Shown: positions 38,737 through 49,989 of the stretch, one piece after another | Layout: the number at the start of each line of letters is the position of its first letter | Numbering within the stretch: the first letter of the stretch is position 1 | Assembly: GCA_050287605.1 (NCBI GenBank) | Contig: JBNKCG010000082.1 | Coordinates: 9,622-73,621, forward strand | From: QQUJ01 sp050287605 | GTDB taxonomy: Bacteria; Pseudomonadota; Gammaproteobacteria; QQUJ01 | DNA: 64,000 nt | Reading direction: 5' to 3' | Program-made: the position numbers and the translations under genes | Notes under the pieces: generated by a model | Told to the model about the DNA's origin: nothing | Seen by the model: the letters and a program-made list of their open reading frames with translations, nothing else | Databases searched by the model: none

Positions 38737-39369
38737 CTAACGGTACAGCGCGGCGTAGCGAGCGGCGGCGGCGCGCGGGTCGGAATCGGCGAAGAGCCCG
38801 CTGATGACCGCCAGCATGTCGGCCCCCCCGGCCACCAGCGAGGCCCCATTGTCCGGCGTGATGCCGCCGATCGCAACCAACGGCAGGGGGCAGTCGCGTC
38901 GTACTTGGCGCAGCAGTTCGAGGCCGGCACGGGCCGCCTGCGGTTTGGTCGGCGAGGGGAAAAAACTGCCCAGGGCGACGTAGTCGGCACCACTCTGCAC
39001 GGCGAGCCGCGCGCGGGTGGCGTCGTCGTAGCAGGAGAGGCCGATCACGGCTGCCGGTCCCAGGCGCACGCGGGCGGTTGCCATGGCGGCATCGTCGCGC
39101 CCCAGGTGTACGCCGTGGGCGCCCACCGCCGCGGCGAGTTCCACGTCGTCGTTGACGATGAGCGGTACGCCGTGGCGCTCGCACAAGGCGACCAGGGCGC
39201 TTGCTTCGCGCTGTCGGCGTTCGCTGTCGGTGCTCTTGTCGCGGTACTGCAGCGCTTGTGCGCCGCCCTCCAGTACCTCGGCGCAGGCGTCGATCAGCGC
39301 CGCATCGTGCAGCGAGGCGGTGTCGGTGATGGCGTAAAGGCCACGCAGCACGAAACGGCTTGCGGTCAC
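38737..39369 (-). CDS. thiE: thiamine-phosphate synthase
   Basis: A 210-residue TIM-barrel enzyme joining HMP-PP and thiazole phosphate to thiamine phosphate. LYAITD start, QYRDKSTDSERR, NDDVELAAAVGAHGVHLGRD, GADYVALGSFFPSPTKP and AIGGITPDN are family signatures, including the diphosphate-binding residues. Its start overlaps the thiD stop by 4 bp, so the two are coupled. Confidence 0.96.
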   Translation of the reverse strand: MTASRFVLRGLYAITDTASLHDAALIDACAEVLEGGAQALQYRDKSTDSERRQREASALVALCERHGVPLIVNDDVELAAAVGAHGVHLGRDDAAMATARVRLGPAAVIGLSCYDDATRARLAVQSGADYVALGSFFPSPTKPQAARAGLELLRQVRRDCPLPLVAIGGITPDNGASLVAGGADMLAVISGLFADSDPRAAAARYAALYR

Positions 39370-40181
39370 GGGTCGCCCCAGCGTCCCGCCCAGTCCAACC
39401 GTCCCGGCAGGTGCTGGCCCATGCCGGCACGGTAGCCGTGGTTGAGCGCCTGCCAGGTGTAGGCTTGGCCGTTGGCCACGGCGGTCTCCAGGTCGTCGCC
39501 CAGGGCCAGACGCCCGGCGATGGCGGAGGCCAGGGTGCAGCCCGATCCGTGATAGCTGTGCGGCAGGCGCTGGCAGCGAAACACCTGCAGCAGGCGCCCC
39601 TGTCCGTAGAGGCGGTGGGCGATCTGGGTGCCGCCCTCATGGGTACCGGTGATGAGTACGTAGCGGCATCCGCGCTCCAGCAGATCCTCGGCGCACGCTT
39701 CCAGCGTCTCGGCATCGGGGGCCAGGCGTCGCGCCTCCGGGCTGTTGGGGGTGATGAGCGTGGCGTGCGGGATCAGCAGGTGGGCGAGTGCATCCAGCAG
39801 ACCGCCGTCGCCCAGTTCACCACCACCGCCGCCGGCCAGCACGGGGTCCAGCACCACGGGGAGGAGGGGGTAGTCGGCGAGGATGCCGTGGATGGCCGCC
39901 GCCACGGCGGCGCTGCCCACCATGCCGATCTTGACCACCGCCACCGGCAGGTCTTCGAGCACCGCGCGCGCCTGTTCCACCAGCAGCACGGCGTCCACGG
40001 CACGAAAGGATTTGACCTCGCAGGTGTCCTGGACGGTGAGGGCGGTGACGACGCTGGCAGCATGGCAGCCCAGGCTGGCGAGAGTCTCGATGTCGGCCTG
40101 GATGCCGGCCCCGCCGGTTGGGTCGTGCCCGGAGAGGGTGAGTACGACGGGACGTGAGTCTGTTCGCGGGGAGGGCGGCAT
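39366..40181 (-). CDS. thiD: hydroxymethylpyrimidine/phosphomethylpyrimidine kinase
   Basis: A 271-residue ribokinase-fold kinase making HMP-PP for thiamine. Features are LSGHDPTGGAGIQADIETLA, the KIGMVGS segment, LDPVLAGGGG and the anion-hole catalytic motif YHGSGCTLASAIA. It is the first gene of thiD-thiE-hemL. I looked for a TPP riboswitch in the leader and saw none. Confidence 0.95.
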   Translation of the reverse strand: MPPSPRTDSRPVVLTLSGHDPTGGAGIQADIETLASLGCHAASVVTALTVQDTCEVKSFRAVDAVLLVEQARAVLEDLPVAVVKIGMVGSAAVAAAIHGILADYPLLPVVLDPVLAGGGGGELGDGGLLDALAHLLIPHATLITPNSPEARRLAPDAETLEACAEDLLERGCRYVLITGTHEGGTQIAHRLYGQGRLLQVFRCQRLPHSYHGSGCTLASAIAGRLALGDDLETAVANGQAYTWQALNHGYRAGMGQHLPGRLDWAGRWGDP

Positions 40182-40357
40182 GCGGAGCTGGACGGCGGAT
40201 GCGGTAAGGGCCAGTTGGTCGGGCCTTGAAGTTTAGCATCCGCGACGCCTGCAGTTCCCGCCTCGGAATGCCGGGGATTGCGACGCGCGCTTTACCGCTG
40301 GGTGCGGGCGACAGCCTGCTACACTCTCAATGGGGCACGGTTGGAGGGCATGGCACG

Positions 40358-40858
40358 ATGTATTCCCCTGCAACAGAAGGGTATCTCCCCGATCTGGTGA
40401 CGACGGCGCGGGCCTACTGCGCGTTGATCGACCGGATCGACCATCTCGCATCCGACGAGTTGTTGAACGCGGCGGCTCACCTGTTGCCGCGTCTGCACGC
40501 GGCGGTACGCTCGCTGCCGAAATCGCCCGCCGAGGGGCCGCTGCATCCGCTGGTCGATCTGGAGACGCGCTTTGCACTCTACCGGCGCATCCGCGATCGG
40601 TTGGGCGAGCGCGATGCCTATCGCATGGATCACGATTACGCCATCAGCGGGTCGCTGCAAAGCGGCAGCCTCGCCGACGACCTCACCGACATCTATTTCG
40701 ATTTGCGCCGCGGACTGCAGCGTTTGGACGAAGGTACGCCGGGCGCCTGCTATCTGGCGCTATGCGACTGGAGTCTCAGCTACGACGTACACTGGGGCGA
40801 GCACTTGGTGGATGCGGAGCGACACCTGTCCCACCTGATGCAGCAGCGGCCGCATTGA
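40358..40858 (+). CDS. DUF5063-like protein
   Basis: A 166-residue all-alpha soluble protein with many acidic and Arg residues and no known catalytic motif. It resembles the DUF5063 family by its helical pattern and terminal motif (SYDVHWGEHLVDAERHLSHL); the assignment is by memory of the family. ATG 40358 has GGAGGG about 10 nt upstream; the frame is open to 40226 but without a ribosome site. It is divergent from thiD and convergent with hemJ, 13 bp apart. Confidence 0.7.
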   Translation: MYSPATEGYLPDLVTTARAYCALIDRIDHLASDELLNAAAHLLPRLHAAVRSLPKSPAEGPLHPLVDLETRFALYRRIRDRLGERDAYRMDHDYAISGSLQSGSLADDLTDIYFDLRRGLQRLDEGTPGACYLALCDWSLSYDVHWGEHLVDAERHLSHLMQQRPH

Positions 40859-40871
40859 TGCGGCGCGCGCT

Positions 40872-41297
40872 TCAGAACGGCTTCACCGTCACCAGGATTA
40901 CGATGGAGACCAGGAACAGCACCGGGACTTCGTTGAACCAACGGTAGAAGACGTGGCTGCGGCGGTTGCGGTCGTCGCGTAAATCCTTCACCAGTTTGCC
41001 GCAGTAGAAGTGGTAACCCAGCAGCAGCACGACCAGCGTCAGCTTCACGTGCAGCCAGCCCATGGTGTGATACACACTCCATGCGTAGTCGAACAGCATC
41101 CACAGGCCGAAGACCAACGTCCCCACCATGGCGGGTGTGGTAATGCCGTAGTAGAGCTTGCGTTCCATCACCTTAAAACGTTCGCGCCCCGGTTCGTCTT
41201 CGCTCATGGCGTGGTAGACGAACAGCCGCGGCAGATAGAACAGCCCCGCGAACCAGGCGACCAGAAAGATGATGTGAAAGGCTCGCAGCCAGAGCAT
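40872..41297 (-). CDS. hemJ: protoporphyrinogen oxidase HemJ
   Basis: A 141-residue four-helix membrane protein of the HemJ (UPF0093) family, which oxidises protoporphyrinogen IX to protoporphyrin IX. FHIIFLVAWFAGLFYLPRLF at the N-terminus and the GWLHVKLTLVV block with conserved His and Lys are family marks. With hemL nearby, the window holds two heme-pathway genes. It starts 4 bp past the ClC stop, indicating co-transcription with the ClC gene. Confidence 0.93.
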   Translation of the reverse strand: MLWLRAFHIIFLVAWFAGLFYLPRLFVYHAMSEDEPGRERFKVMERKLYYGITTPAMVGTLVFGLWMLFDYAWSVYHTMGWLHVKLTLVVLLLGYHFYCGKLVKDLRDDRNRRSHVFYRWFNEVPVLFLVSIVILVTVKPF

Positions 41298-41301
41298 GCC
41301 G

Positions 41302-42660
41302 TTATCCTTGGGGCGAAGTGGGTGGTTCCACCGGGGCGTTGCGCGGCGAGCGCATGAACGGCTCGGCGAGGGTGCGGTAGATGGGCTGGTCGCACACCAG
41401 GCGCGAGGTGGCGTGGGCGATGAACGCCGTGGCGATCAACGGCAGCACCATGGAGCGCGAATCGGTCATCTCGACGATGATGACGAAGGCGGTGATAGGG
41501 GTTTGGACCACGCCGGCGAAGTAGGCCACCATGCCCAGCAGGATGACCGCGGCGGCCGGCGCCATGGGCAGCCAGCGCGCCAGGTCGGCGCCCAGCGCAG
41601 CGCCCGTGGCCAGCGATGGCGAGAAGATGCCGCCGGGGATGCCGCTGACGTAGGAGACGGCGGTGGCCAGCGCCTTGTAGAGGGGCAGCATCAGGTGCGA
41701 ATCCGCCTCGCCGGTGATGATGGCGCGCGCCTCGTTGTAGCCGGTGCCGTAGGTGAGCCCGCCCGAGAGCAGCCCGAGGGTGGCGATTCCCAGCCCGCAC
41801 AGCGCGGCGACGCGCAACGGGTGCTGTTCGAGATAGGGGGCCAGGTAGCGCGAACCCCACACCAGGCTGCTGCTGAACAGCCCGCCGAACAAGCCGCCCA
41901 CCACGCCGCACACCGGGATCACGATCCAGCCCTTGTCGAAACCGAAGTTGGCGTGCGCCGAGCCGAAGTAGACGTAGTCGCCGAGGATGGCCAGGGCCGT
42001 GGCGCCGGCGAAGACCACGGCTGTGATCACGGTGCCGTTGCTGCGCGCTTCGAACGAGCGGCTCATCTCCTCGATGGCGAACACGATGCCCGCCAGCGGG
42101 GCGTTGAAGGCCGCCGCGATTCCGGCGGCGCCACCGGCCAGGATCAGGCCGCGCTCCATCTCGTGGCGCCGGAACTTGGCCCAGCGACCGGCGGAGTAGA
42201 GCAGCGAGGCGCCGACGTGGACGGTAGGTCCCTCGCGGCCGATGGAAGCACCGCTCAGCAGGCCCAGCAGGGTGAGCAGGATTTTGCCCACCACGATGCG
42301 CGGCGAAAGCAGCGGTTCGCGCCGCGCCTTGCTGCGCAGCGCCAGCGCAGCGATGGTCTGCGGAATGCCACTGCCCTGTGAACCGGGGAACAGCGTGCGC
42401 GTCAACCAGGAGGCGAGCATCAGGCCCGCCGGTGCCACGACGAAGGGTAGCCACGCCCACTGTGCCACGCCTTGGTGGAAGGTCTCGTCGGCCCATTGCG
42501 CGCCCATGGCGAACAGCGTGGAGATGACTCCCAGTGCAACCGCAAAGAACCAGAACACCAGGCGGATACGCCATACCTTGGTGGAGAGGATCTGGATGCG
42601 GGAGCGGCGGGCGGAACGGCGCAGCGATCGCGCCAGGGCACGAGAGGTGGCGCGGCGCAT
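41302..42660 (-). CDS. ClC-family chloride transporter
   Basis: A 452-residue membrane protein with ClC filter motifs: GSGIPQ, GREGPTVH with the external gating glutamate, and GIPGGIFSPSLATGAALG. The internal proton glutamate region (FNAPLAGIVFAIEEM) is present, so it is expected to be a Cl-/H+ antiporter rather than a channel. There is no cytoplasmic CBS domain. The N-terminus is rich in Arg and Ser. It sits between hemJ and pilR on the same strand. Confidence 0.92.
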   Translation of the reverse strand: MRRATSRALARSLRRSARRSRIQILSTKVWRIRLVFWFFAVALGVISTLFAMGAQWADETFHQGVAQWAWLPFVVAPAGLMLASWLTRTLFPGSQGSGIPQTIAALALRSKARREPLLSPRIVVGKILLTLLGLLSGASIGREGPTVHVGASLLYSAGRWAKFRRHEMERGLILAGGAAGIAAAFNAPLAGIVFAIEEMSRSFEARSNGTVITAVVFAGATALAILGDYVYFGSAHANFGFDKGWIVIPVCGVVGGLFGGLFSSSLVWGSRYLAPYLEQHPLRVAALCGLGIATLGLLSGGLTYGTGYNEARAIITGEADSHLMLPLYKALATAVSYVSGIPGGIFSPSLATGAALGADLARWLPMAPAAAVILLGMVAYFAGVVQTPITAFVIIVEMTDSRSMVLPLIATAFIAHATSRLVCDQPIYRTLAEPFMRSPRNAPVEPPTSPQG

Positions 42661-42729
42661 CGATTAGATCTGCGACTGTTCGGGCGTACGATACATCCGA
42701 GTCATTGTATCGGGTTTCGCCAACGCGGC

Positions 42730-44070
42730 CTATTCGAGCCCCAGTTTCTTCAGGCGATAGCGTAGCGCGCGGAAGGTGATGCCCAGTTTTTTCGCCGCAG
42801 CGGTCTTGTTCCAGCGCGTCTGGTCCAGGGTCTTGAGAATGATCTCCTTCTCCACCTGGTCCATGTACGATTCGAGTTGGATGGGGCTGTCCTGGTCCAG
42901 GTCGATGGCGGGGTGCGCAGGTTCTGCCGCTGCCCCGTGTTCCGGTAGGAACAGGTCGTCGGCCTCGACGACTCCGCCCTCGCACAGCGTGATGGCGCGC
43001 TCCAGCGTGTTCTCCAACTCCCGCACGTTGCCGGGGAACGAGTAGCGCTGCAGGGCGAGGCGGGCATCGCTGCTCAACTGTGCCGGTGGGACGCCAGATT
43101 CGCCCGCCAGGCGCTGGAGGATCTGTTCGGCAAGCACCGGGATGTCCTCGGCGCGCTCGCGCAGCGGCGGCACCCGCAGCTCGATGACGTTGATGCGGTA
43201 GAAGAGGTCTTGGCGGAAGCTGCCGTCCTTGACCTGGGTGGCGAGGTCTTTGTGGGTGGCGCTCAGGATGCGCACGTCCACTCCCACCTCTTTCTGCTCT
43301 CCTACGGGGCGCACCGCTTTCTCCTGGATGGCACGCAGCAGTTTCACCTGCATGTGCAGCGGCAGTTCGGCCACTTCGTCGAGAAACAGCGTGCCGCCGT
43401 CGGCGGCCTGGAACAGCCCGGTCTTGTCGGCGACCGCACCGGTGAAACTGCCCTTGCGATGGCCGAAGAACTCCGACTCCATCAGCTCGCCGGGAATGGC
43501 GCCGCAGTTGACCGGCACGAACGGGCCGCTCGCGCGCGGGCCTTGCTCGTGGATCATGCGTGCCACCAGCTCCTTGCCGACACCCGATTCGCCGCTGATG
43601 TAGACCGGTGCCTGGCTGCGCGCCAGTTTGGAGACAAGGGCGCGCACGCGTTCGATACCGCGCGACGTGCCGGTGAGCGACAGCGTCGGCGTGACGTGCT
43701 GCTCGCCCAGGCGCAGCGCCGTGCCCACCAGTCTGCGCAAGATCTTCAGATCCACCGGCTTGGAGACGAAATCGAAGGCGCCGGCTTTGAGGGCTTCGAT
43801 GGCCAATTCCATGTTGCCGTGGGCGGTGATGACCGCGGTGGGGATGGCTGGGAAGTGCTGCTGGATGTGGCGTACCAGATCGATGCCGTTGCCGTCGGGC
43901 AGACGCATGTCGGTGAGGCACAGATCGAACGGCTGCTGCTGCAGGAGTTTGTGGGCGTCGGCGACGGTGAGCGCGGCGCGGCTGTCGACGTTCATCTGCG
44001 CCAACGTGAGTTCCAACAGCTCGCAGATATCGGGCTCGTCATCAACGATCAATGCGATTTGCCGCGTCAT
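42730..44070 (-). CDS. pilR: sigma54-dependent response regulator PilR
   Basis: A 446-residue NtrC-type activator. It has a receiver with DDE and phospho-acceptor Asp (LTDMRLPD), an AAA+ domain with Walker A GESGVGKE, the sigma54 loop GSFTGA and Walker B GGTLFLDEV, and a Fis-type HTH (NKTAAAKKLGITFRALRYRL). GSFTGA instead of GAFTGA is also how I recall PilR of Pseudomonas, so it is not a defect. It should drive pilin transcription. AAGG and GAAGAG precede the ATG. It follows pilS by 107 bp on the same strand. Confidence 0.94.
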   Translation of the reverse strand: MTRQIALIVDDEPDICELLELTLAQMNVDSRAALTVADAHKLLQQQPFDLCLTDMRLPDGNGIDLVRHIQQHFPAIPTAVITAHGNMELAIEALKAGAFDFVSKPVDLKILRRLVGTALRLGEQHVTPTLSLTGTSRGIERVRALVSKLARSQAPVYISGESGVGKELVARMIHEQGPRASGPFVPVNCGAIPGELMESEFFGHRKGSFTGAVADKTGLFQAADGGTLFLDEVAELPLHMQVKLLRAIQEKAVRPVGEQKEVGVDVRILSATHKDLATQVKDGSFRQDLFYRINVIELRVPPLRERAEDIPVLAEQILQRLAGESGVPPAQLSSDARLALQRYSFPGNVRELENTLERAITLCEGGVVEADDLFLPEHGAAAEPAHPAIDLDQDSPIQLESYMDQVEKEIILKTLDQTRWNKTAAAKKLGITFRALRYRLKKLGLE

Positions 44071-44177
44071 CTCTTCACCTTGGTTGCGCGGGTTTCGGGG
44101 GACGGTGTTGCAGAGGTGGCGGATCCGCCGGCGCTCACCGGTCGTTCCTCGTGCGTCCGCATCCCTTCAATGTCCCG

Positions 44178-45812
44178 TCATGGCTCCTTGTCGGCTTGCG
44201 AAAACCGGATGCGGAAACAGCTGCCACCGCGCGGTTGGGCGATATAGTCGAGTTTTGCGTCGTTCAACTCGCACAGCTGGCGGGCCAGGTAGAGCCCCAA
44301 TCCGGTGCCTCTCGTGCGGGTAGTATAAAACGGCTCGAAGATCTGCTGGGCGGTTTGTGGATCGATACCCGGCCCGTGATCGATGACGTCGAGAAACGGG
44401 GCGCGCGCGGGAAGCTCCAGGGCGGCGCGCAGTTCGATGCGGGTGCTGCCGCTGCCGTCGCTGCCGTGTTCCATGGCGTTCTTGCACAGGTTCCAAACCA
44501 CTTGGTGCAGTTGGCTGGGATCGATCAGCGCCCGCAGCCCCTCCGGTTGGACTTCGATGCGCAGGTTTTGCTCGGGCAGGCCTTCGCTGCGGCAGAATTC
44601 GTCGCGAAACTCGCTCAGCCACTCGCGCAGCGCCAGGGGTACCGGGCTGCTGGTCTGGCGGCGCGAGATCTGCAGGACGTTTTCGATGATGGTGTTCACC
44701 CGCTGGGCGTTGTCGCCGATGATGCGCATCAGGCGTTGATCGGTCTCCTGCAGATTGGGCGATTCGGCCAGCAGCTGGGCGGCGTGACTGAGCGCGCCGA
44801 GGGGATTGCGGATCTCGTGGGCAATGCTGGCACTCATGCGCCCCAGCGAGGCGAGCTTTTGCTGCTGTGCCTGCTGGGTGAGCTGTTTCTGATCTTCCAG
44901 GTAAATGAAGGTGCCGCTTGCGTCGCGCGCCAGGCGGTTGAATCGGGGCATCACCTCGTTTTGTCCGCCGGGCAATCGGAACGGACGCGGGGCGTTGAAG
45001 GGGTTGGCCAGCCATTGGCGCAGCTGGGTGGACAGCTCCGGGCAGATCTCACCCAGCAGTGGATGGCTGCCGCTGATGGGCATGCCGATCAGGTGCCAGG
45101 CGGCCTGATTCATCATCCGTACCCGTTCTTCTCGGTCCACCACCAGAATGCCCGACTGCAACCGCTGGATGATGTGATCGTTGAGCTGTGCCAGGTTGGC
45201 CAGGTCGATCCCGCGCTGCTCGGCGAGTTCTTGGCTATGCTGAACGCGGCGGGCAAAGGTGTAGTCAAGGATGGCGGTGGCGAAAAACGCCGCGCCCAGC
45301 AGCCCGGCCTGCGTATAGAAGGTGTCGACGCGCAACTGTCGCAGGTCGGCATAGGCGGCTTCGGCCAACACCGCCAGCGTCGCCAGCGCCGCATAGACGT
45401 AGCTGGCGCTCTTGTAGCTGCTGATCAGCGTGCCGCTGGTGATGGTGACGATGAGCAGGATGCCCAGTCCGCTGGGGGTGCCGCCGCTGGCATGCATCAG
45501 CAGCGCGATGGCAATGATGTCGATCCCCACCAGGGTGTTGATTTGAGTATTGAAGCCGGGGCGCCGCAGATGGGTGGTGGTGATGTTGAACAGTACGCCC
45601 GCAAAGTATGCCCAGGCGACGGTGGCGTAGAGACCGGGGTCGGTGCGTCCCAGCAGGGTCGGTCCCACCTTCATGATGAAGAGCGCGAGAAACGCCAGCG
45701 CCAGGGTCAGGCGGTAGAGGTTGAGCAGACTCAGCGTGCGCCACGGGTCGCGCAGGGGTTCGGGTGCGGCCGCTGTTGCGGTATCGGGTTCGGAGTCGGT
45801 GTGGGCGTGCAT
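44178..45812 (-). CDS. pilS: sensor histidine kinase PilS
   Basis: A 544-residue kinase with six N-terminal membrane helices (about 35-190), a PAS-like region (NDHIIQRLQSGILVVDREER), the H box MSASIAHEIRNPLGALSHAA, N box VVWNLCKNAMEH and GTGLGLYLARQL. This is the layout of PilS, partner of PilR for type IV pilus genes. ATG 45812 (MHAHTDSEPD) is chosen because the earlier codons are low-complexity; no strong ribosome site is seen. It is divergent from sucC across 253 bp. Confidence 0.93.
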   Translation of the reverse strand: MHAHTDSEPDTATAAAPEPLRDPWRTLSLLNLYRLTLALAFLALFIMKVGPTLLGRTDPGLYATVAWAYFAGVLFNITTTHLRRPGFNTQINTLVGIDIIAIALLMHASGGTPSGLGILLIVTITSGTLISSYKSASYVYAALATLAVLAEAAYADLRQLRVDTFYTQAGLLGAAFFATAILDYTFARRVQHSQELAEQRGIDLANLAQLNDHIIQRLQSGILVVDREERVRMMNQAAWHLIGMPISGSHPLLGEICPELSTQLRQWLANPFNAPRPFRLPGGQNEVMPRFNRLARDASGTFIYLEDQKQLTQQAQQQKLASLGRMSASIAHEIRNPLGALSHAAQLLAESPNLQETDQRLMRIIGDNAQRVNTIIENVLQISRRQTSSPVPLALREWLSEFRDEFCRSEGLPEQNLRIEVQPEGLRALIDPSQLHQVVWNLCKNAMEHGSDGSGSTRIELRAALELPARAPFLDVIDHGPGIDPQTAQQIFEPFYTTRTRGTGLGLYLARQLCELNDAKLDYIAQPRGGSCFRIRFSQADKEP

Positions 45813-46065
45813 CGGCTGCGGAGAGGCTGCGGCTAGGCTCGTTGATTCTGTCGTGTTCCGGCTGCGGGGATCCCGGTGGGGCCGGTGGCCCAAATTGACC
45901 GGTAGTGTGTGGTTTTCGCCAGGGTAGCGCAAGGCACCGCCCGGGTGTGGCGCGGTCGGACCGGACCGAACCCCGAGCCAGGCGGTAAACTTTGCCTTTG
46001 CGGGGTATTTGCGGCAGAATGCCGCGTTCCGCATCCGTTATTGGGGGCATAAGGAGTCTTTATCG

Positions 46066-47234
<1,169 letters not shown>

Positions 47235-47238
<4 letters not shown>

Positions 47239-48104
47239 GTATTCTGGTGAACAAAGAGACCAAGGTGATTTGCCAGGGCTTTACCGGTGGGCAGGGCACC
47301 TTCCACTCCGAACAGGCCATCGCCTACGGCACCCAGATGGTGGGCGGCGTCACGCCCGGCAAGGGCGGCCAGGAACACCTCGGTCTGCCGGTGTTCAACA
47401 CCGTGCGCGACGCGGTGGAACAGACCGGTGCCGAGGCCTCGGTGATCTTCGTGCCGGCAGCGTTCTGCAAGGACTCCATCCTGGAAGCGGCCAACGCCGG
47501 CATCAAGCTGATCGTCACCATCACCGAAGGCGTGCCGACGCTCGACATGCTGGAGGCCAAGATCAAGTGCGACGAGCTGGGTGTGCGCGTCGTCGGCCCC
47601 AACTGCCCCGGCGTCATCACTCCCGGTGAGTGCAAGATCGGCATCATGCCGGGCCACATTCACCTGCCCGGCAAAGTGGGCATCGTGTCGCGTTCCGGCA
47701 CGCTGACCTACGAGGCGGTTAAGCAGACCACCGACGCCGGCCTGGGCCAGTCCACCTGCGTGGGTATCGGCGGCGACCCCATCCCCGGTTCCAACTTCAT
47801 CGACATCCTCAAGTTGTTCCAGGACGATCCGCAGACCGAGGGCATCGTCATGATCGGCGAGATCGGCGGTACCGCCGAGGAGGAGGCCGCGGCCTTCATC
47901 AAGGCCAACGTCACCAAGCCGGTGGTCTCCTACATCGCCGGCGTCACCGCGCCCAAGGGCAAGCGCATGGGCCATGCCGGTGCCATCATCGCCGGTGGCA
48001 AGGGCACGGCGGATGAGAAGTTCGCCGCGCTAGAAGCGGCCGGTGCGCACACGGTGCGTTCGCTGGCCGAGATCGGCGAAAAGATGAAAGAACTGCTGGG
48101 CTAG
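47235..48104 (+). CDS. sucD: succinyl-CoA synthetase alpha subunit
   Basis: A 289-residue CoA-binding subunit. CQGFTGGQGTFHSEQAIAYG begins the Rossmann CoA domain, and GHAGAIIAGGKGTADEK contains the phosphorylated active-site histidine. GPNCPGVITPGE is also typical. It ends with a strong terminator 27 bp downstream. Confidence 0.97.
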
Positions 48105-48130
48105 TTTTCAGCGCTTCCAGGCAGTAACAG

Positions 48131-48166
48131 CAACAGGCCGCTTTCGTAGCGGCCTGTTGTTTTTTG
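48131..48166 (+). terminator. terminator of sucCD
   Basis: CAACAGGCCGCT (48131-48142) and AGCGGCCTGTTG (48148-48159) form a 12-bp perfect stem with loop TTCGT, followed by TTTTTT. Confidence 0.88.
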
Positions 48167-48222
48167 GGGGGCGCGCGTCTAATGTGTGGCGGCGCTGTCG
48201 TTGCGCACGGAATTCTATCTCC

Positions 48223-49854
48223 ATGAAGAAACAGGCAACCCTGGTCATCGCACAGATCGATTTGCTGGTGGGCGACATCGAAGCCAACGCGCGCCGCGTC
48301 GTGGAGTGTGCGCAACGCGCCCGCGAACAATGCGATGCCGACGCCATTGTCTTTCCCGAGCTTACCTTGTGCGGCTATCCGCCGGAGGATCTGCTGCAGC
48401 GCCCGGGTATGCACCGCCGGGTGCGCAACGCGCTGGCGCAGGTCTGCGAGGAGGTGCGCGGCATCGACATGGTGGTAGGCTACCCGCTGCGCGAAGGCGA
48501 TGTCCTGTATAACGCCGCCGGCGTGATACGCGACGGCGAGATCATTGCCGTCTACCGCAAGCAGGTGCTGCCCAACTACAGCGTGTTCGACGAAAAACGC
48601 CATTTCGAACCGGGCGGCGAGGCGTGCGTGGTGGAGATCGCGGGGATGCGCGTGGGGCTTACCATCTGCGAGGACATGTGGGTGGCGGCGCCCAGTGCGC
48701 AGACTGCCGCCGCCGGCGCGCAGCTCATCCTCAACCTCAACGCCTCGCCGTTTCACGCGCGCAAGTGGCAGGAACGCGAAGCGGTGGCGCGCCGGCGCGT
48801 GGCGGAGACCGGGCTGGCGTTGATCTACGCCAACCTGGTGGGCGGACAGGACGAACTGGTGTTCGACGGCGACTCCTTCGCCCTCAATGCCGACGGCAGT
48901 GTCGCCCATCGCGTGGCCGCCTTCGAGGAGGCGCTGCGCTGCGTGCATCTGACTCTTGAGGAGGGCCAAGTTCGCGTCGAGCCCGGCTACGTGGACGAAC
49001 CGCTGAGCGACGAGGCCAGCGTCTACAGCGCGCTGGTCTACGGCACGCGCGACTATATCGAAAAGAACGGCTTCGCGGGCGCGGTGATCGGGCTCTCCGG
49101 CGGCATCGATTCGGCGCTGACGCTGGCCATCGCGGTGGACGCCATCGGCGCCGATCGCGTGGAAGCGGTGATGATGCCGTCGCGCTACACGGCAGCCATG
49201 AGCCTGGAGGATGCGCGGGCCGAGGCCGAGGCACTGGGCGTGGCGTGTCACGAGGTGCCCATCGAAGGACCGTTCGCCGCCTTCCAACAGGCATTGGCGC
49301 CGCTGTTCGCGGGGTTGCCCGCCGACGTCACCGAAGAGAACATCCAGGCGCGCTGCCGCGGTGTGCTGCTGATGGCGCTCTCCAACAAGCGTCGCAAGAT
49401 CGTGCTGACCACCGGCAACAAGAGTGAGATGTCGGTGGGCTACGCGACGCTTTACGGAGACATGGCGGGCGGTTTTGCGCCCATCAAGGATGTGCCCAAA
49501 ACGCTGGTTTACCGCTTGGCGCACTATCGCAACGGTCTCGGCGCCGTGATCCCGCAACGCGTGTTGGAGCGTCCGCCATCGGCGGAGCTGGCGCCGGATC
49601 AAAAGGACAGCGACAGCCTGCCGCCTTACGAGGTGTTGGATCCCATCCTTGAGCGCTACGTGGAACAGGATCGCAGCGTCAACGAGATCGTCGCCGACGG
49701 CTTCGATCTCGAGACGGTGCGTCGCGTGGTGCAGCTGGTCAATCGCAACGAATACAAGCGCCGTCAGGCGCCGCCCGGGGTGCGCATCACGCGCCGCGCC
49801 TTTGGTCGCGACCGGCGCTACCCTATCACTTCCGGGTTTGGGGTGGAGGAGTAG
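48223..49854 (+). CDS. nadE: glutamine-dependent NAD+ synthetase
   Basis: A 543-residue two-domain enzyme converting deamido-NAD to NAD. The N-terminal nitrilase-type glutaminase has the Glu (FPELTLCGYPPEDLL), Lys (YRKQVLPNY) and Cys (TICEDMW) triad. The C-terminal synthetase has the PP-loop GLSGGIDSALT and the TTGNKSEMSVGY block. Because the glutaminase is complete it does not need free ammonia. ATG 48223 is the start that aligns with the family. Confidence 0.96.
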   Translation: MKKQATLVIAQIDLLVGDIEANARRVVECAQRAREQCDADAIVFPELTLCGYPPEDLLQRPGMHRRVRNALAQVCEEVRGIDMVVGYPLREGDVLYNAAGVIRDGEIIAVYRKQVLPNYSVFDEKRHFEPGGEACVVEIAGMRVGLTICEDMWVAAPSAQTAAAGAQLILNLNASPFHARKWQEREAVARRRVAETGLALIYANLVGGQDELVFDGDSFALNADGSVAHRVAAFEEALRCVHLTLEEGQVRVEPGYVDEPLSDEASVYSALVYGTRDYIEKNGFAGAVIGLSGGIDSALTLAIAVDAIGADRVEAVMMPSRYTAAMSLEDARAEAEALGVACHEVPIEGPFAAFQQALAPLFAGLPADVTEENIQARCRGVLLMALSNKRRKIVLTTGNKSEMSVGYATLYGDMAGGFAPIKDVPKTLVYRLAHYRNGLGAVIPQRVLERPPSAELAPDQKDSDSLPPYEVLDPILERYVEQDRSVNEIVADGFDLETVRRVVQLVNRNEYKRRQAPPGVRITRRAFGRDRRYPITSGFGVEE

Positions 49855-49989
49855 GGCAGTCCGCCTCGGGATGCCGCGGGGGGGTGTCCTGCTGGGCATG
49901 GATTCTTCGGGCGGTTTTCCGGTAAGGTATCGCCTCCCCGTACAAGAAGTGGGTAATCCGGGCTGGGTATTCACAACCGAGGACAGACC

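Noticed and set aside
37495..39435. 646-codon open frame antisense to hemL and thiE
   Set aside because: It covers two well-identified genes and shows no domain of its own.
40182..40357. Possible TPP riboswitch ahead of thiD
   Set aside because: The CTGAGA and related conserved blocks are absent on the minus strand.
43440..43480. GSFTGA in place of GAFTGA in PilR as a defect
   Set aside because: Known PilR proteins carry GSFTGA, so it is a family trait.
49855..49989. sigma54 promoter for glnB
   Set aside because: A TGGGCATGG stretch was considered, but the GC/TTGC second element is not at the right distance.
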